Origin: Lachnospiraceae bacterium
Lineage (GTDB): Bacteria > Bacillota > Clostridia > Lachnospirales > Lachnospiraceae
NCBI GenBank assembly: GCA_900770225.1
Contig: CAAGJU010000372.1
Coordinates: forward strand, 1-49,806
Reading direction: 5' to 3'
Length of the DNA stretch: 49,806 bases
Shown here piece after piece: positions 1 to 8,142 of this stretch. Positions within the stretch are counted from its first letter, which is position 1; each line of letters opens with the position of its first letter. A program made the translations under genes and the position numbers. The notes under the pieces were generated by a model. That model was not told the DNA's origin, ran no database searches, and saw nothing but the letters and a program-made list of their open reading frames with translations.

Positions 1-516
1 AAGGAGTATACCGATGCAGTTCTGAAGGTCAGCACTGCCTGCGAGAATCATCAGGGCATCTATCTGTATGGTCCGATGGGCACCGGCAAGACGTATCTGG
101 CGGCTTGTGCGGCCAACTATGTTGCAAGTTCGGATGGCAGGCCTGCATTCGTGCATGTGCCATCGTGGGCGGATCGGCTCAATGCGCAGTATTACACCGG
201 CGAGTTCCGCACGGAAGTCGCCAGGATGAAGTTTGCAGATCTATTGGTTCTGGATGATATCGGTTCGGAAGAAGTGACGGATCGGTTAAGGTCAGTGTTG
301 CTTTCGGTGCTGGATGCACGCATGCAGAATCATCGCATGACGTGGTTCACGTCCAATGAGGACTTCGCGTCTCTGAAGGATCATTACACCGTCAGTTCGA
401 AGGGAAATGAAGATGTGATGGAATCAGAACGGATCATGGAGCGGATCCGGGTACTTGCAGAGCCGATCTTCCTGGCCGGGATGGATCGGCGCAATCTTCA
501 CCAATCGGCAGAATGA
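1..516 (+). CDS. dnaI: DnaI/DnaC-like helicase-loader ATPase (5' truncated)
   Basis: The window opens inside this gene; the reading frame is open from base 1 and ends with TGA at 514-516, leaving the last 171 residues. Visible motifs are a Walker A (GPMGTGKT, about residues 25-32 of the fragment) and a Walker B (LLVLDDIG), followed by a sensor-like TSNE segment and a conserved RIMERI helix, the order seen in the AAA+ loaders that place the replicative helicase on DNA. Full-length DnaI proteins are about 300 residues, so the N-terminal helicase-binding domain lies outside the window. pfkA starts 33 bp later in the same direction. The family call is good; choosing DnaI over a phage DnaC-like loader rests on the housekeeping neighbours. 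Confidence 0.82.
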   Translation, partial: KEYTDAVLKVSTACENHQGIYLYGPMGTGKTYLAACAANYVASSDGRPAFVHVPSWADRLNAQYYTGEFRTEVARMKFADLLVLDDIGSEEVTDRLRSVLLSVLDARMQNHRMTWFTSNEDFASLKDHYTVSSKGNEDVMESERIMERIRVLAEPIFLAGMDRRNLHQSAE

Positions 517-549
517 TGGTAGAATAAGAAAGATTTGGAGGATAGCGGA

Positions 550-1512
550 ATGGTCCGTAAGATTGGGATTCTGACATCCGGCGGCGATGCCCCTGGCATG
601 AATGCTGCGATCCGTGCCGTGACCCGCGTTGCGCTGAGCAACGGCATTGAGGTGGTCGGCGTACGGGATGGATACCGGGGACTTCTTGATGAGAATTTTG
701 AGACGATGACCCGTTCTTCTGTTTCAGACATTCTGGATCGCGGCGGAACCAAGCTTGGTTCGGCGCGGCTTCCGGAATTCAAGGAAGATGCGGTTCAGGA
801 GAAGTGCGTTGCAACGCTGAAGAAGAGCGGCATCGATGCGCTGGTCGTCATCGGCGGCGATGGTTCCTACCGCGGGGCGCTTGCTTTGACGCAGAGAGGC
901 ATCAACTGCATCGGTCTGCCGGGAACGATTGACAATGATATTCCGGGAACGGATTTCACGATCGGCTTTGATACGGCGCTGCATACGTGCGTGGAGTGTG
1001 TCGATAAGCTCAGAGATACGAGCAGCTCGCATCATCGGGCCAGTGTGGTCGAGGTTATGGGCAATCATTGCGGCGACCTCGCATTATATACTGCCATCAG
1101 CTGCGGCGCGGAAATGGTCATCACGCCGGAGACCGGCTATGATGAGCTGGAAGTGCTGGAGAAGTTACGGTATCTTGGCGAAGCAGTGCATAAGAATCAT
1201 GCGATCATCATCATTTCCGAGAAGATCACGGATGTGGATGCGCTGGCCAAGAAGATTTCGCAGAATACGGGTTTCAGCGGCAGAGCGACCGTGCTTGGTC
1301 ATATTCAGCGCGGCGGCAGTCCGACGCCGAAAGACCGCATGCTTGCCAGCATGATGGGTGAGAAGGCAGTGGATCTCCTGATGGAGGGGATCGGCGGCCA
1401 GTGTGTAGGCATCATCGATAACTGCATTACCTCCATGCCGATCAATGAAGCACTGGAGCGCCCGCGGCAGAGCCGCAAGCGTCTCTATAGACTGTTTGAT
1501 CGTCTGGTATAG
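550..1512 (+). CDS. pfkA: ATP-dependent 6-phosphofructokinase
   Basis: Cytoplasmic glycolytic enzyme converting fructose-6-phosphate and ATP to fructose-1,6-bisphosphate. The protein has the family N-terminus (ILTSGGDAPGMNAAIR), the nucleotide-binding GGDGS, the catalytic PGTIDNDI segment, the substrate-binding EVMGNHCGDLAL segment and GHIQRGGSPTPKDR. I start it at ATG 550, giving 320 residues, the usual length for bacterial PfkA, because GGAGG at 537-541 lies 8 bases upstream. An in-frame TTG at 535 would overlap that ribosome site and add five unusual residues. It precedes pyk by 24 bp, forming the pfkA-pyk pair common in Bacillota, so both are probably co-transcribed. Confidence 0.97.
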   Translation: MVRKIGILTSGGDAPGMNAAIRAVTRVALSNGIEVVGVRDGYRGLLDENFETMTRSSVSDILDRGGTKLGSARLPEFKEDAVQEKCVATLKKSGIDALVVIGGDGSYRGALALTQRGINCIGLPGTIDNDIPGTDFTIGFDTALHTCVECVDKLRDTSSSHHRASVVEVMGNHCGDLALYTAISCGAEMVITPETGYDELEVLEKLRYLGEAVHKNHAIIIISEKITDVDALAKKISQNTGFSGRATVLGHIQRGGSPTPKDRMLASMMGEKAVDLLMEGIGGQCVGIIDNCITSMPINEALERPRQSRKRLYRLFDRLV

Positions 1513-1536
1513 AATCAGCTGAAAGGGGATCTCAAA

Positions 1537-2976
1537 ATGGAAGATCAGAAGAATCACTTATTCAAGAAGACGAAAGTAATCTGCACCATCGGCCCGGCAA
1601 GCGAAGACAAGGACACGCTCCTCAAGCTCGCCAATGCCGGCATGAATATTGCCCGCATGAATTTCTCTCATGGAACTCATGAAGAGCACCTCGAGAGAAT
1701 CAGGAGAGTGCGTGAAGTCAGCGATACGAGCGGAATCAATCTGGCAGTTGCCCTGGATACCAAGGGACCGGAAATCCGCTGCGGCGTCTTCAAGAATGAT
1801 GTCGAGGAATATCACAAAGGCGAGATTGTCTATGTCGAGAAGGCGGAGATCGAAGGAACGCATGAGCGTTTCCATATCGACTGCCCGGAACTCTTTGATG
1901 ATCTGAAGCCGAATAACTATATCCTGATCAACGATGGCAAGATGAAGCTCACTGTTCTCGAAAATGACGGCAATGAGCTCAAGTGCCGTGTCGAAGTCAA
2001 CGGACCGATCAGCTCCCGCAAGGGCTGCAACGTTCCGGGCGTCAAGCTCTCGATGCCGTTCCTTTCTGCTAAGGATGAAGCAGACCTGCGCTTCGGCTGC
2101 GAGAATGATGTCGATTTCATCTTCGCTTCGTTCACCCGCCGGGCAAGCGATGTCAATCAGATCCGCAAGATCCTGATCGAAGAAGGAAAACCGAAGATCC
2201 AGATCATCGCGAAGATCGAGAACCAGGAAGGCTATGACAACATCGATTCCATTCTGGAAGCTGCAGATGGTGTCATGGTAGCCCGCGGCGATCTCGGTGT
2301 GGAAATCCCGACCCAGATGGTTCCGGTCTATCAGAAGAACATCATTAAGAAGGCAAACATCATCGGCAAGCCTGCCATCACTGCAACGCATATGCTCGAC
2401 TCCATGACGCACAATCCGCGCTGCACCCGTGCAGAAGCTTCTGACGTCTGCAATGCAGTTCTTGATGGTTCCGACGGCGTCATGCTGAGTGCAGAGTCTG
2501 CTGCCGGTGAATATCCGGTAGAGTCCTGCGAGATGATGTCTGAGATCTGCGAAGAAGCAGAGCGCATCATTCCTTACCGCGATCGTCTGGAAATCTCCAA
2601 GCGTTCCAGCAACCGCACGATTCAGGATGCGATCGGTATTTCCGTATCTGATGCAACCCTGACTCTCGAGAATGTGGGTGCAGTCGTTGCCTTCACCCAG
2701 GGCGGCACGACGGCCCGCAGAATTTCCAAATTCCGTCCATGTGTTCCGATTCTTGCAATCACATTTACGAAGAGCACCCAGAGAAAGCTGGAAAGCTACT
2801 GGGGCGTGACTCCGATCTTCTCGGATGTGCAGAATAATATGACCAATGATGATGATCTGGCATGCCTGTTCGCCAAGGACTACGGCATCAAGCCGGGTCA
2901 GCTGATCATCCTCACCGCCGGCTACCCGACAGGCGAGGGTTCTGCAAACATGATGAAGATCATCCAGGTCAAGTAA
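1537..2976 (+). CDS. pyk: Pyruvate kinase
   Basis: Last enzyme of glycolysis, making pyruvate and ATP from phosphoenolpyruvate and ADP. The 479-residue protein shows the N-terminal KTKVICTIGPAS strand, the NFSHG phosphate-binding loop, DTKGPEIRCG, and the active-site signature around IIAKIENQEGYDNIDSIL followed by VMVARGDLGVEIP and the ATHMLDSM segment; the C-terminal domain ends near residue 479, so the extra PEP-utilising domain of some Bacillus enzymes is absent. ATG 1537 is preceded by AAAGGGG. It sits 24 bp after pfkA and is followed by a hairpin, consistent with one glycolytic transcript. Confidence 0.97.
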   Translation: MEDQKNHLFKKTKVICTIGPASEDKDTLLKLANAGMNIARMNFSHGTHEEHLERIRRVREVSDTSGINLAVALDTKGPEIRCGVFKNDVEEYHKGEIVYVEKAEIEGTHERFHIDCPELFDDLKPNNYILINDGKMKLTVLENDGNELKCRVEVNGPISSRKGCNVPGVKLSMPFLSAKDEADLRFGCENDVDFIFASFTRRASDVNQIRKILIEEGKPKIQIIAKIENQEGYDNIDSILEAADGVMVARGDLGVEIPTQMVPVYQKNIIKKANIIGKPAITATHMLDSMTHNPRCTRAEASDVCNAVLDGSDGVMLSAESAAGEYPVESCEMMSEICEEAERIIPYRDRLEISKRSSNRTIQDAIGISVSDATLTLENVGAVVAFTQGGTTARRISKFRPCVPILAITFTKSTQRKLESYWGVTPIFSDVQNNMTNDDDLACLFAKDYGIKPGQLIILTAGYPTGEGSANMMKIIQVK

Positions 2977-2989
2977 ACAGACAGTGCAG

Positions 2990-3016
2990 GGAAGGGGAAA
3001 CCCTTCCTTTCCTGTT
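2990..3016 (+). terminator. Weak terminator-like hairpin after pyk
   Basis: GGAAGGG (2990-2996) and CCCTTCC (3001-3007) form a 7-bp stem with a short GAAA-type loop followed by a pyrimidine-rich tail that is not a pure T run. It lies between pyk and the hydrolase gene, so it may only partly stop transcription. Confidence 0.5.
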
Positions 3017-3029
3017 TCAGGAGGTTCCT

Positions 3030-3653
3030 ATGACAGCAATTACTTATTATGGACATTCCTGCTTCCGCCTGGAAGCAGATAACGGCTGGACTGCCGTATT
3101 CGATCCCTATGAAGACTACAGCGTGCCGGGACTGAAGCTTCCCCGCACGATCACTGCAGACGAAGTCTTCATCAGCCATCCTCATGAAGACCATAACGCT
3201 GCCCATCTCATCCAGATCAACAAGCGCAGACATTACAGCCCTTATGAAGAAAGCACGCTGACCGTCCCGCACGATGACGCCAACGGCGCCAAGCGCGGCA
3301 TGAATCAGATCCGGATTCTGGAGAACGGCAATGAGAAGATCGCCCATTTCGGAGATCTCGGACGAATGCTGAACATCGAGGAAATCAGCCGTCTTTCTCA
3401 TGCGGATGTGATCATGATTCCATGCGGCGGCTACTATACGATCGACTCGAGGATTGCTCGCGCCATCATCGAGCGCGTCGAACCGAAGCTTGCGATTCTG
3501 ATGCATTACCGCACGGATACTTCCGGCTATTCCATGCTGGAGAACATCGCTCAGCTGAAGGAAACGATGCCGGAACTCATCCAGACAGATCAGGATGAGA
3601 TCACCCTCGGATCCTATAGCGGCATCATCCTGATGCAGGCAAGACAGAAATAA
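3030..3653 (+). CDS. Metallo-beta-lactamase-fold hydrolase (UlaG/UPF0173-like)
   Basis: A 207-residue protein with the compact MBL fold of the YHGHSC / HxHxDH type: it begins TAITYYGHSCFRLE and carries SHPHEDHNA, the di-metal binding signature, then a MIPCGGYYTID segment and a late MHYR histidine. Proteins of this shape are single-domain metal hydrolases whose substrates are often unknown, so I give no substrate. ATG 3030 is chosen because CAGGAGG lies 7 bases upstream; the frame is open earlier but runs through the end of pyk. It follows pyk by 53 bp and is closed by the terminator at 3663-3696, the last gene of the housekeeping block. Confidence 0.85.
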   Translation: MTAITYYGHSCFRLEADNGWTAVFDPYEDYSVPGLKLPRTITADEVFISHPHEDHNAAHLIQINKRRHYSPYEESTLTVPHDDANGAKRGMNQIRILENGNEKIAHFGDLGRMLNIEEISRLSHADVIMIPCGGYYTIDSRIARAIIERVEPKLAILMHYRTDTSGYSMLENIAQLKETMPELIQTDQDEITLGSYSGIILMQARQK

Positions 3654-3662
3654 TCTGAATTG

Positions 3663-3696
3663 AGACAGACCAGCGATTTGCAGATCTGTCTTTTTC
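3663..3696 (+). terminator. Rho-independent terminator after the MBL hydrolase
   Basis: AGACAGA (3663-3669) pairs with TCTGTCT (3685-3691), followed by a run of Ts. It closes the housekeeping block just before the accessory region. Confidence 0.7.
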
Positions 3697-3731
3697 ATGT
3701 CTCGCCGGATCCTGTTTCTCCGGTTTCATGA

Positions 3732-3755
3732 TTTTCATGGACCAGACCATGAAAA
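3732..3755. promoter_or_regulatory. 9-bp dyad upstream of the first CAP lipoprotein
   Basis: TTTTCATGG (3732-3740) and CCATGAAAA (3747-3755) form a perfect inverted repeat with a 6-base spacer, about 125 bp before the start at 3880. A second small dyad (ATGAC/GTCAT) lies near 3828-3842. No clean sigma-A promoter was seen between them. An operator or a minus-strand terminator are both possible. Confidence 0.4.
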
Positions 3756-3879
3756 TATCGTTTCATACGGATAAAAGGTACTTTCTCTATTGCCTAATTC
3801 TGACCCTGTAGAGTATGATTTCGGTGATGACCGAAAGTCATTTGTGACTGACTGGTCTTTCGTGGGGGAACAAGTGAAT

Positions 3880-6800
3880 ATGGCAAAGAAACGCAGACGT
3901 CTCAAGAAATCTGTACGCAGATTCCTGAAAGGGAGTGCATCCGTTCTTTTAACTGCGAGCATGAGTGCATGCTCCTCATGTGCTGATAATGAAAGCACTG
4001 CAGCAGTAACACCGGAACCTGATATCAGTACGGCCAATACTGCTGAAGCAACGCCGACACCTTCGGTCACACCTGAAGCAACTGCAGCTCCTTCAGCGAC
4101 ACCGGAAGCATCTGCAGCACCTGAAACTGGAAAAACAGAAACTGCAGGTTCTTCAACTTCCAAAACTACTGCTTCAGCAGCACAGAATTATACGAGAACA
4201 GCTGAATTCCGAGTGGGCCCTGCGGCAGACCCGGATGCAAAGGCAAAAGAGGATTGTGCAGCAAGCTATGGCACCTGGGTCAACGGAACCGGATGCACCT
4301 GGGCTCCTGCGCCAGAAACCACAACAAAGAATACTTCATCCTCTTCTTCCAGTACTGCAAAAGCAGATACGACTGCTCCGGTATTGATGTCTGTCCCAAA
4401 TAATATTTCAGTGGAATGGGGCGGAACGCCTGACTTCTCCGGCATCATGGCAATGGATAGCAATGATGGTCAGGTAGAAGTAAGAATTGTCGGACTGGAT
4501 GCTGTGGATTTCCATACGGCAGGTTCTTATCCGGTCGCTGCAGTAGCAAGCGACAAGGCTGGCAATATTGCAAGAACTGATTTCACGATCACCGTACTTG
4601 CAGAAACTGCGGAGCATCAGGCTCTTCGTCTGGCTCAGGAAGCAGTACAGACTGCAAGTGATGTAGTAGAAACGAAGAAGGCGGCTGTTGCACTGGCTGA
4701 GGCAGACCTTTCTAGTTCCAAGGCTGTTCTTGATCAGCTGAACCAATCTTTGATTACTAATAATGAAGCACTGAAGAGTGCCTCGGCAGCGGTCTCAGAG
4801 GCAAAGACGAAACTCAGCACTGCAAAAGCATCATTAGCAACCGCGGAGGACGAATATAATAAGGCATTAGCTAATGCTGTTGATCAGGATTCTTATAATG
4901 CCGCAAAAGCCGTTGTTGATGAGAAAGTAGCAGCACTGAATGAATCTCTCAGTGTTCTTAATAATGCCAAGGCTGCCTCTGATACTGCAAATTCCAATTA
5001 CGAAAAAGCAGTTGCAGCAAAAGCTACTGCAGACCAGGAACTTACTGATGCAATAGCTTCAAAAACTGCTGCAGATAAGAAACTTACTGAAGCGAAGGAT
5101 ACACTTGAAGCTGCAATTCAAAAAGTGACAGCTACTTCTGCTGATGCCGCTAAAGCTTCTGCAGCATTGGAAGAGAAAAAGGAAGCTCTAACAAAAGCAG
5201 AAGAATTCCACGATACGCTAGAGAAAAAAGTTAAAGAAGAAACTGACTATGCAAACAAAAAAGCGAAGGAATTCTCTGATGCAATCGAAGTGTATGGAAA
5301 TGCTCAGAAGAAGACAGAATCTTCCGCAACTGCATTACAAAATGCAAAGGCAGAGTATGACGCAGCAGTTAAGAATTCGAAGGAGAAACAAGAGGCTCTG
5401 GAAAAAGCGCAGGCAGAACAGAAGAAAGCTGAAAGTGACGTCACTGCTGCAACAACTGCGTTAACAGCTGCTGAAAATTCTGTTACTACAGCGTCTGAAG
5501 CGGCAACGACCGCAAAATCAAAGGCAGATGCAGCAGATGCAGCAGTTGAGGCAGCTGAGGCTGCTGTTACAGAAAAGCAGAAGGCTTTAGATGATATTTA
5601 TAATAATCTGCCATCAAAAGAAGATATCCTTGCAAGTGCCAAAGCGAAACAGACTGAAGCAGACAAACAATATACTACAGCAAAAGCACAGATTGACGAA
5701 GGGTCAAAAGGATTCTTTGAAGATTCTAACAGCACTTCTGCGCTGAGTATTCTTGATAATATGCAGAAACTTCAGGATTCAAAAACCGTTTCGAAAGAGT
5801 ATGCAACAAATATCGGTGCTGAAAATGATGCTACATCTCTTGAAAATATGAAGAGTAGTCTTGATATGCTCTCTGAGGGCAATAAACGCAGGACTACTGA
5901 TGACAACTTCAAAGATCTCCCTGAACTGAAAGTCACAGATGAGCTGATGGCCTTTGCGCAGGTACATGCTAATTATTCTTCTTATTCAATGGATCATTGG
6001 CGGATTAAAAACGATCCCAATGCAAAATTAGGATATAGCTATACTTACTTAGGTGAGAATCTAGCTTGGAATTACAGTATTCCTGGTGCATATGACGCCT
6101 GGTATACAGACGAAAAGGCCTTATACGACGAGCAAGGGGAGGTCAGCGGAACAGGTCATTATCTGAACCTGGTACGCCCTGAATTTACTCTAACTGGCGT
6201 TGCTCAGACTTCAACAAGAGCATCAGGACATTCTGACTGGATAACTTACAGTCAGGAGTTTGATTCCAAAACAAGCACGGATACTGCTTATTCTGTAGAA
6301 GATTATGTGAAGCGCTTCAATGAATACTATAACAAGGTAACTAAGGCACTTTCCGATGCAACAAATGCACAGAAAGCTGCACAGGAATACTATGACAGTT
6401 GTGACAAGAATGGTATTACTCCAGAAGACCAGAAAAAAGTAGATGAAGCTAAGAAGGCACTTGATGAGGCAAATAACGCGGTCAAAAAGGCTAAGGAAGA
6501 AAAAGAGACTGCTGATAAACTCAGTGCAGAAGCAGCAGATAAACTGGCTGAAGCTAATGCAGACGTCACCAAAAAGCAGAATGAATTAACTGCTGCGCAA
6601 ACTGCTGCAGCCGATAAGAAGCAGACTACAGAATCTGCACAGAAAGAACTTGATGCTGCTGCTCCAGGAGCATCTGAAAAGGCTAAGGCTGTTGAAACAG
6701 CTCAGGCTGCCTATGATGCTGATATGGCAACAGAGGAAGAGCTTAGAAAACAGACGCAGATCAAATACGATGATGCCATGGTAGCTAGTAAAAACCTCGG

Positions 6801-7419
6801 CATGATGGAAAAAGATCTGAGTAATGCAGAAATAGAAGTGAAAGCTGCTGAGAATGAATTTAAAGTAGTATCTTCTTCAGCATCCTCTGCTGATCAGGCA
6901 GCTAAAGATGCGGTGAAAGAAAAGAAGCAGGCAGAGACTGCAGTATCTGATGCTGCAATCGCAGCAACAAATGCTACTGAGGAAGTTACAAAGCAGAAGA
7001 CAGCGGTATCTGACGCGGAAACAGCTGTAGCAGAAACAAAGTCTGCTGCAGATAAAGCAGCTGCAAACATTGGCGAGGCTCAGGAAACAGCCGATAATGA
7101 TCAGGTTGCAGCTAATGATGCTCAGGCAAAGGTAGATGCTATCGTTGCAGAAGGCGAACAGAAGATCCAGGATAAGACCAAAGCAAAGGATGCTGCACAG
7201 GCTGAAGTGGATAAGGCAGCAACTGCGGTGACAGAAGCGGAGCAGGATGAAACGGAGTGCAGCCAGGCAGTAGAAGATACCAAGGCTCAGATTTCTGAAG
7301 CAGAAGCTGATGTTTCTGAAAAGGAAAATGCAGTTGATGACGCCAAGGATCAGCTTGCCGATGCGCAGGATGATTTGGATGCTGCTCAGGAAAAGCTGGA
7401 TTCTCTAACAGCTGAGTAA
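3880..7419 (+). CDS. Giant coiled-coil lipoprotein with central CAP (SCP) domain
   Basis: An 1179-residue predicted surface lipoprotein. A basic N-terminus and hydrophobic core lead to a lipobox-like TASMSAC with Cys31. Next come a Thr/Pro/Ala-rich linker, a Cys126-Cys139 module reading CAASYGTWVNGTGCTW, an Ig-like (DUF5011-type) domain at about 162-240, then hundreds of Ala/Lys/Glu heptads predicted as coiled coil. The coil is interrupted at about 675-810 by a CAP/SCP domain (ENLAWNY, DAWYTDE, GTGHYLNLV). There is no C-terminal sorting signal, so anchoring should be through the lipid. ATG 3880 is chosen because GGGGGAA lies about 9 bases upstream and the basic signal peptide follows; a GTG six bases earlier is possible. 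A paralogue with the same order lies at 43471. Function unknown; a stalked surface adhesin or wall-binding protein is inferred. Confidence 0.85.
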   Translation: MAKKRRRLKKSVRRFLKGSASVLLTASMSACSSCADNESTAAVTPEPDISTANTAEATPTPSVTPEATAAPSATPEASAAPETGKTETAGSSTSKTTASAAQNYTRTAEFRVGPAADPDAKAKEDCAASYGTWVNGTGCTWAPAPETTTKNTSSSSSSTAKADTTAPVLMSVPNNISVEWGGTPDFSGIMAMDSNDGQVEVRIVGLDAVDFHTAGSYPVAAVASDKAGNIARTDFTITVLAETAEHQALRLAQEAVQTASDVVETKKAAVALAEADLSSSKAVLDQLNQSLITNNEALKSASAAVSEAKTKLSTAKASLATAEDEYNKALANAVDQDSYNAAKAVVDEKVAALNESLSVLNNAKAASDTANSNYEKAVAAKATADQELTDAIASKTAADKKLTEAKDTLEAAIQKVTATSADAAKASAALEEKKEALTKAEEFHDTLEKKVKEETDYANKKAKEFSDAIEVYGNAQKKTESSATALQNAKAEYDAAVKNSKEKQEALEKAQAEQKKAESDVTAATTALTAAENSVTTASEAATTAKSKADAADAAVEAAEAAVTEKQKALDDIYNNLPSKEDILASAKAKQTEADKQYTTAKAQIDEGSKGFFEDSNSTSALSILDNMQKLQDSKTVSKEYATNIGAENDATSLENMKSSLDMLSEGNKRRTTDDNFKDLPELKVTDELMAFAQVHANYSSYSMDHWRIKNDPNAKLGYSYTYLGENLAWNYSIPGAYDAWYTDEKALYDEQGEVSGTGHYLNLVRPEFTLTGVAQTSTRASGHSDWITYSQEFDSKTSTDTAYSVEDYVKRFNEYYNKVTKALSDATNAQKAAQEYYDSCDKNGITPEDQKKVDEAKKALDEANNAVKKAKEEKETADKLSAEAADKLAEANADVTKKQNELTAAQTAAADKKQTTESAQKELDAAAPGASEKAKAVETAQAAYDADMATEEELRKQTQIKYDDAMVASKNLGMMEKDLSNAEIEVKAAENEFKVVSSSASSADQAAKDAVKEKKQAETAVSDAAIAATNATEEVTKQKTAVSDAETAVAETKSAADKAAANIGEAQETADNDQVAANDAQAKVDAIVAEGEQKIQDKTKAKDAAQAEVDKAATAVTEAEQDETECSQAVEDTKAQISEAEADVSEKENAVDDAKDQLADAQDDLDAAQEKLDSLTAE

Positions 7420-7486
7420 GTCTACGTCTCTCTGATCTGACCAAGCAGTGAGATCAGTGAGCAGATGGAATTGAAGAAGTGAAATG

Positions 7487-7521
7487 GAACCGTACAGTCT
7501 GAACGCTGTGCGGTTCTTTTC
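7487..7521 (+). terminator. Terminator of the first CAP lipoprotein
   Basis: GAACCGTACAG (7487-7497) pairs with CTGTGCGGTTC (7506-7516), one G-T pair, followed by TTTT. A second inverted repeat CTGATCT/AGATCAG lies just upstream near 7433-7457. Confidence 0.75.
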
Positions 7522-7737
7522 TGTAGAGGAGATCAGAAATTCAATTCATCTTTCCGGTTTTCTCAGTTTTCAGATGACACTATGGGGAAAAGGTGTATTT
7601 TCTGGCTGCCGAATACGCGCCGATCTTGAAGACAGACATAGCAAAAACCGGCCCGTAAATATTTACATATAAAATGTAAAAACACTGAAATATTCTGAAA
7701 ATAAATTGAAATTGTTGTTGCAATTCTGCCTCTGCAC

Positions 7738-7987
7738 GATTAAACTGCAGGTATCTTCAAGGAACAGAAGAGTAGTCAGAAGACGAGATCCCAGCGAACC
7801 GGAACAGAGTGGAAGTCCGGCGATCATCGATCTGATGAAGCGCATCTGCAAGAAGCGGTTCTGAAATAAGAGTAGGAACCGGGTATGCCGGCATTAACGG
7901 TAAAGAGAGGCCTTCAATGAGAGGGCAAGCAGAGTGGTACCGCGGCAGCTGCCGTCTCTGAAGAGAGATCTTCAGGGACGGTTTTTC
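7738..7987 (+). promoter_or_regulatory. T-box riboswitch leader, orphaned
   Basis: The leader shows the GAGTGGTACCGCGG T-box sequence (7932-7945) that pairs with the uncharged tRNA acceptor end, preceded by stem-I features: an AGAGTAGT S-turn element near 7768 and a distal CCGGA..GTGGAAG..TCCGG hairpin near 7799-7820. A strong terminator follows. Such leaders sense uncharged tRNA and allow read-through into aminoacyl-tRNA synthetase or amino-acid genes. I cannot fix the specifier codon with confidence (GAA, ATG and ATC all occur where it could lie). No amino-acid gene follows: an insertion sequence begins at about 8000. Bases 7522-7737 hold AT-rich palindromes (GTAAATATTTAC at about 7655) but no gene. 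Confidence 0.85.
7952..7987 (+). terminator. T-box leader terminator
   Basis: A 13-bp stem (7952-7964 with 7969-7981, one wobble pair), GAGA loop and five Ts. It is the regulated terminator of the T-box leader; its 5' arm adjoins the T-box sequence, as required for mutually exclusive antiterminator folding. Confidence 0.88.
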
Positions 7988-7999
7988 TGTTTCTGGATA

Positions 8000-8014
8000 G
8001 AGTAGTCTCGGAAA
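8000..8014 (+). repeat. Left terminal inverted repeat of the insertion sequence
   Basis: GAGTAGTCTCGGAAA; matches the right end in inverted orientation except at positions 4 and 5. Confidence 0.65.
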
Positions 8015-8142
8015 CACGGGGCATATTGAAGGGAGTGATGCCTAATCGGGAATGAAATACATGAATTAAAGGGTGTGAAGAGCGATTGCCGCATGACAAA
8101 AAGGCATCATCCGATGCTGGCTGAGAAAGAAATTTCTAACGG

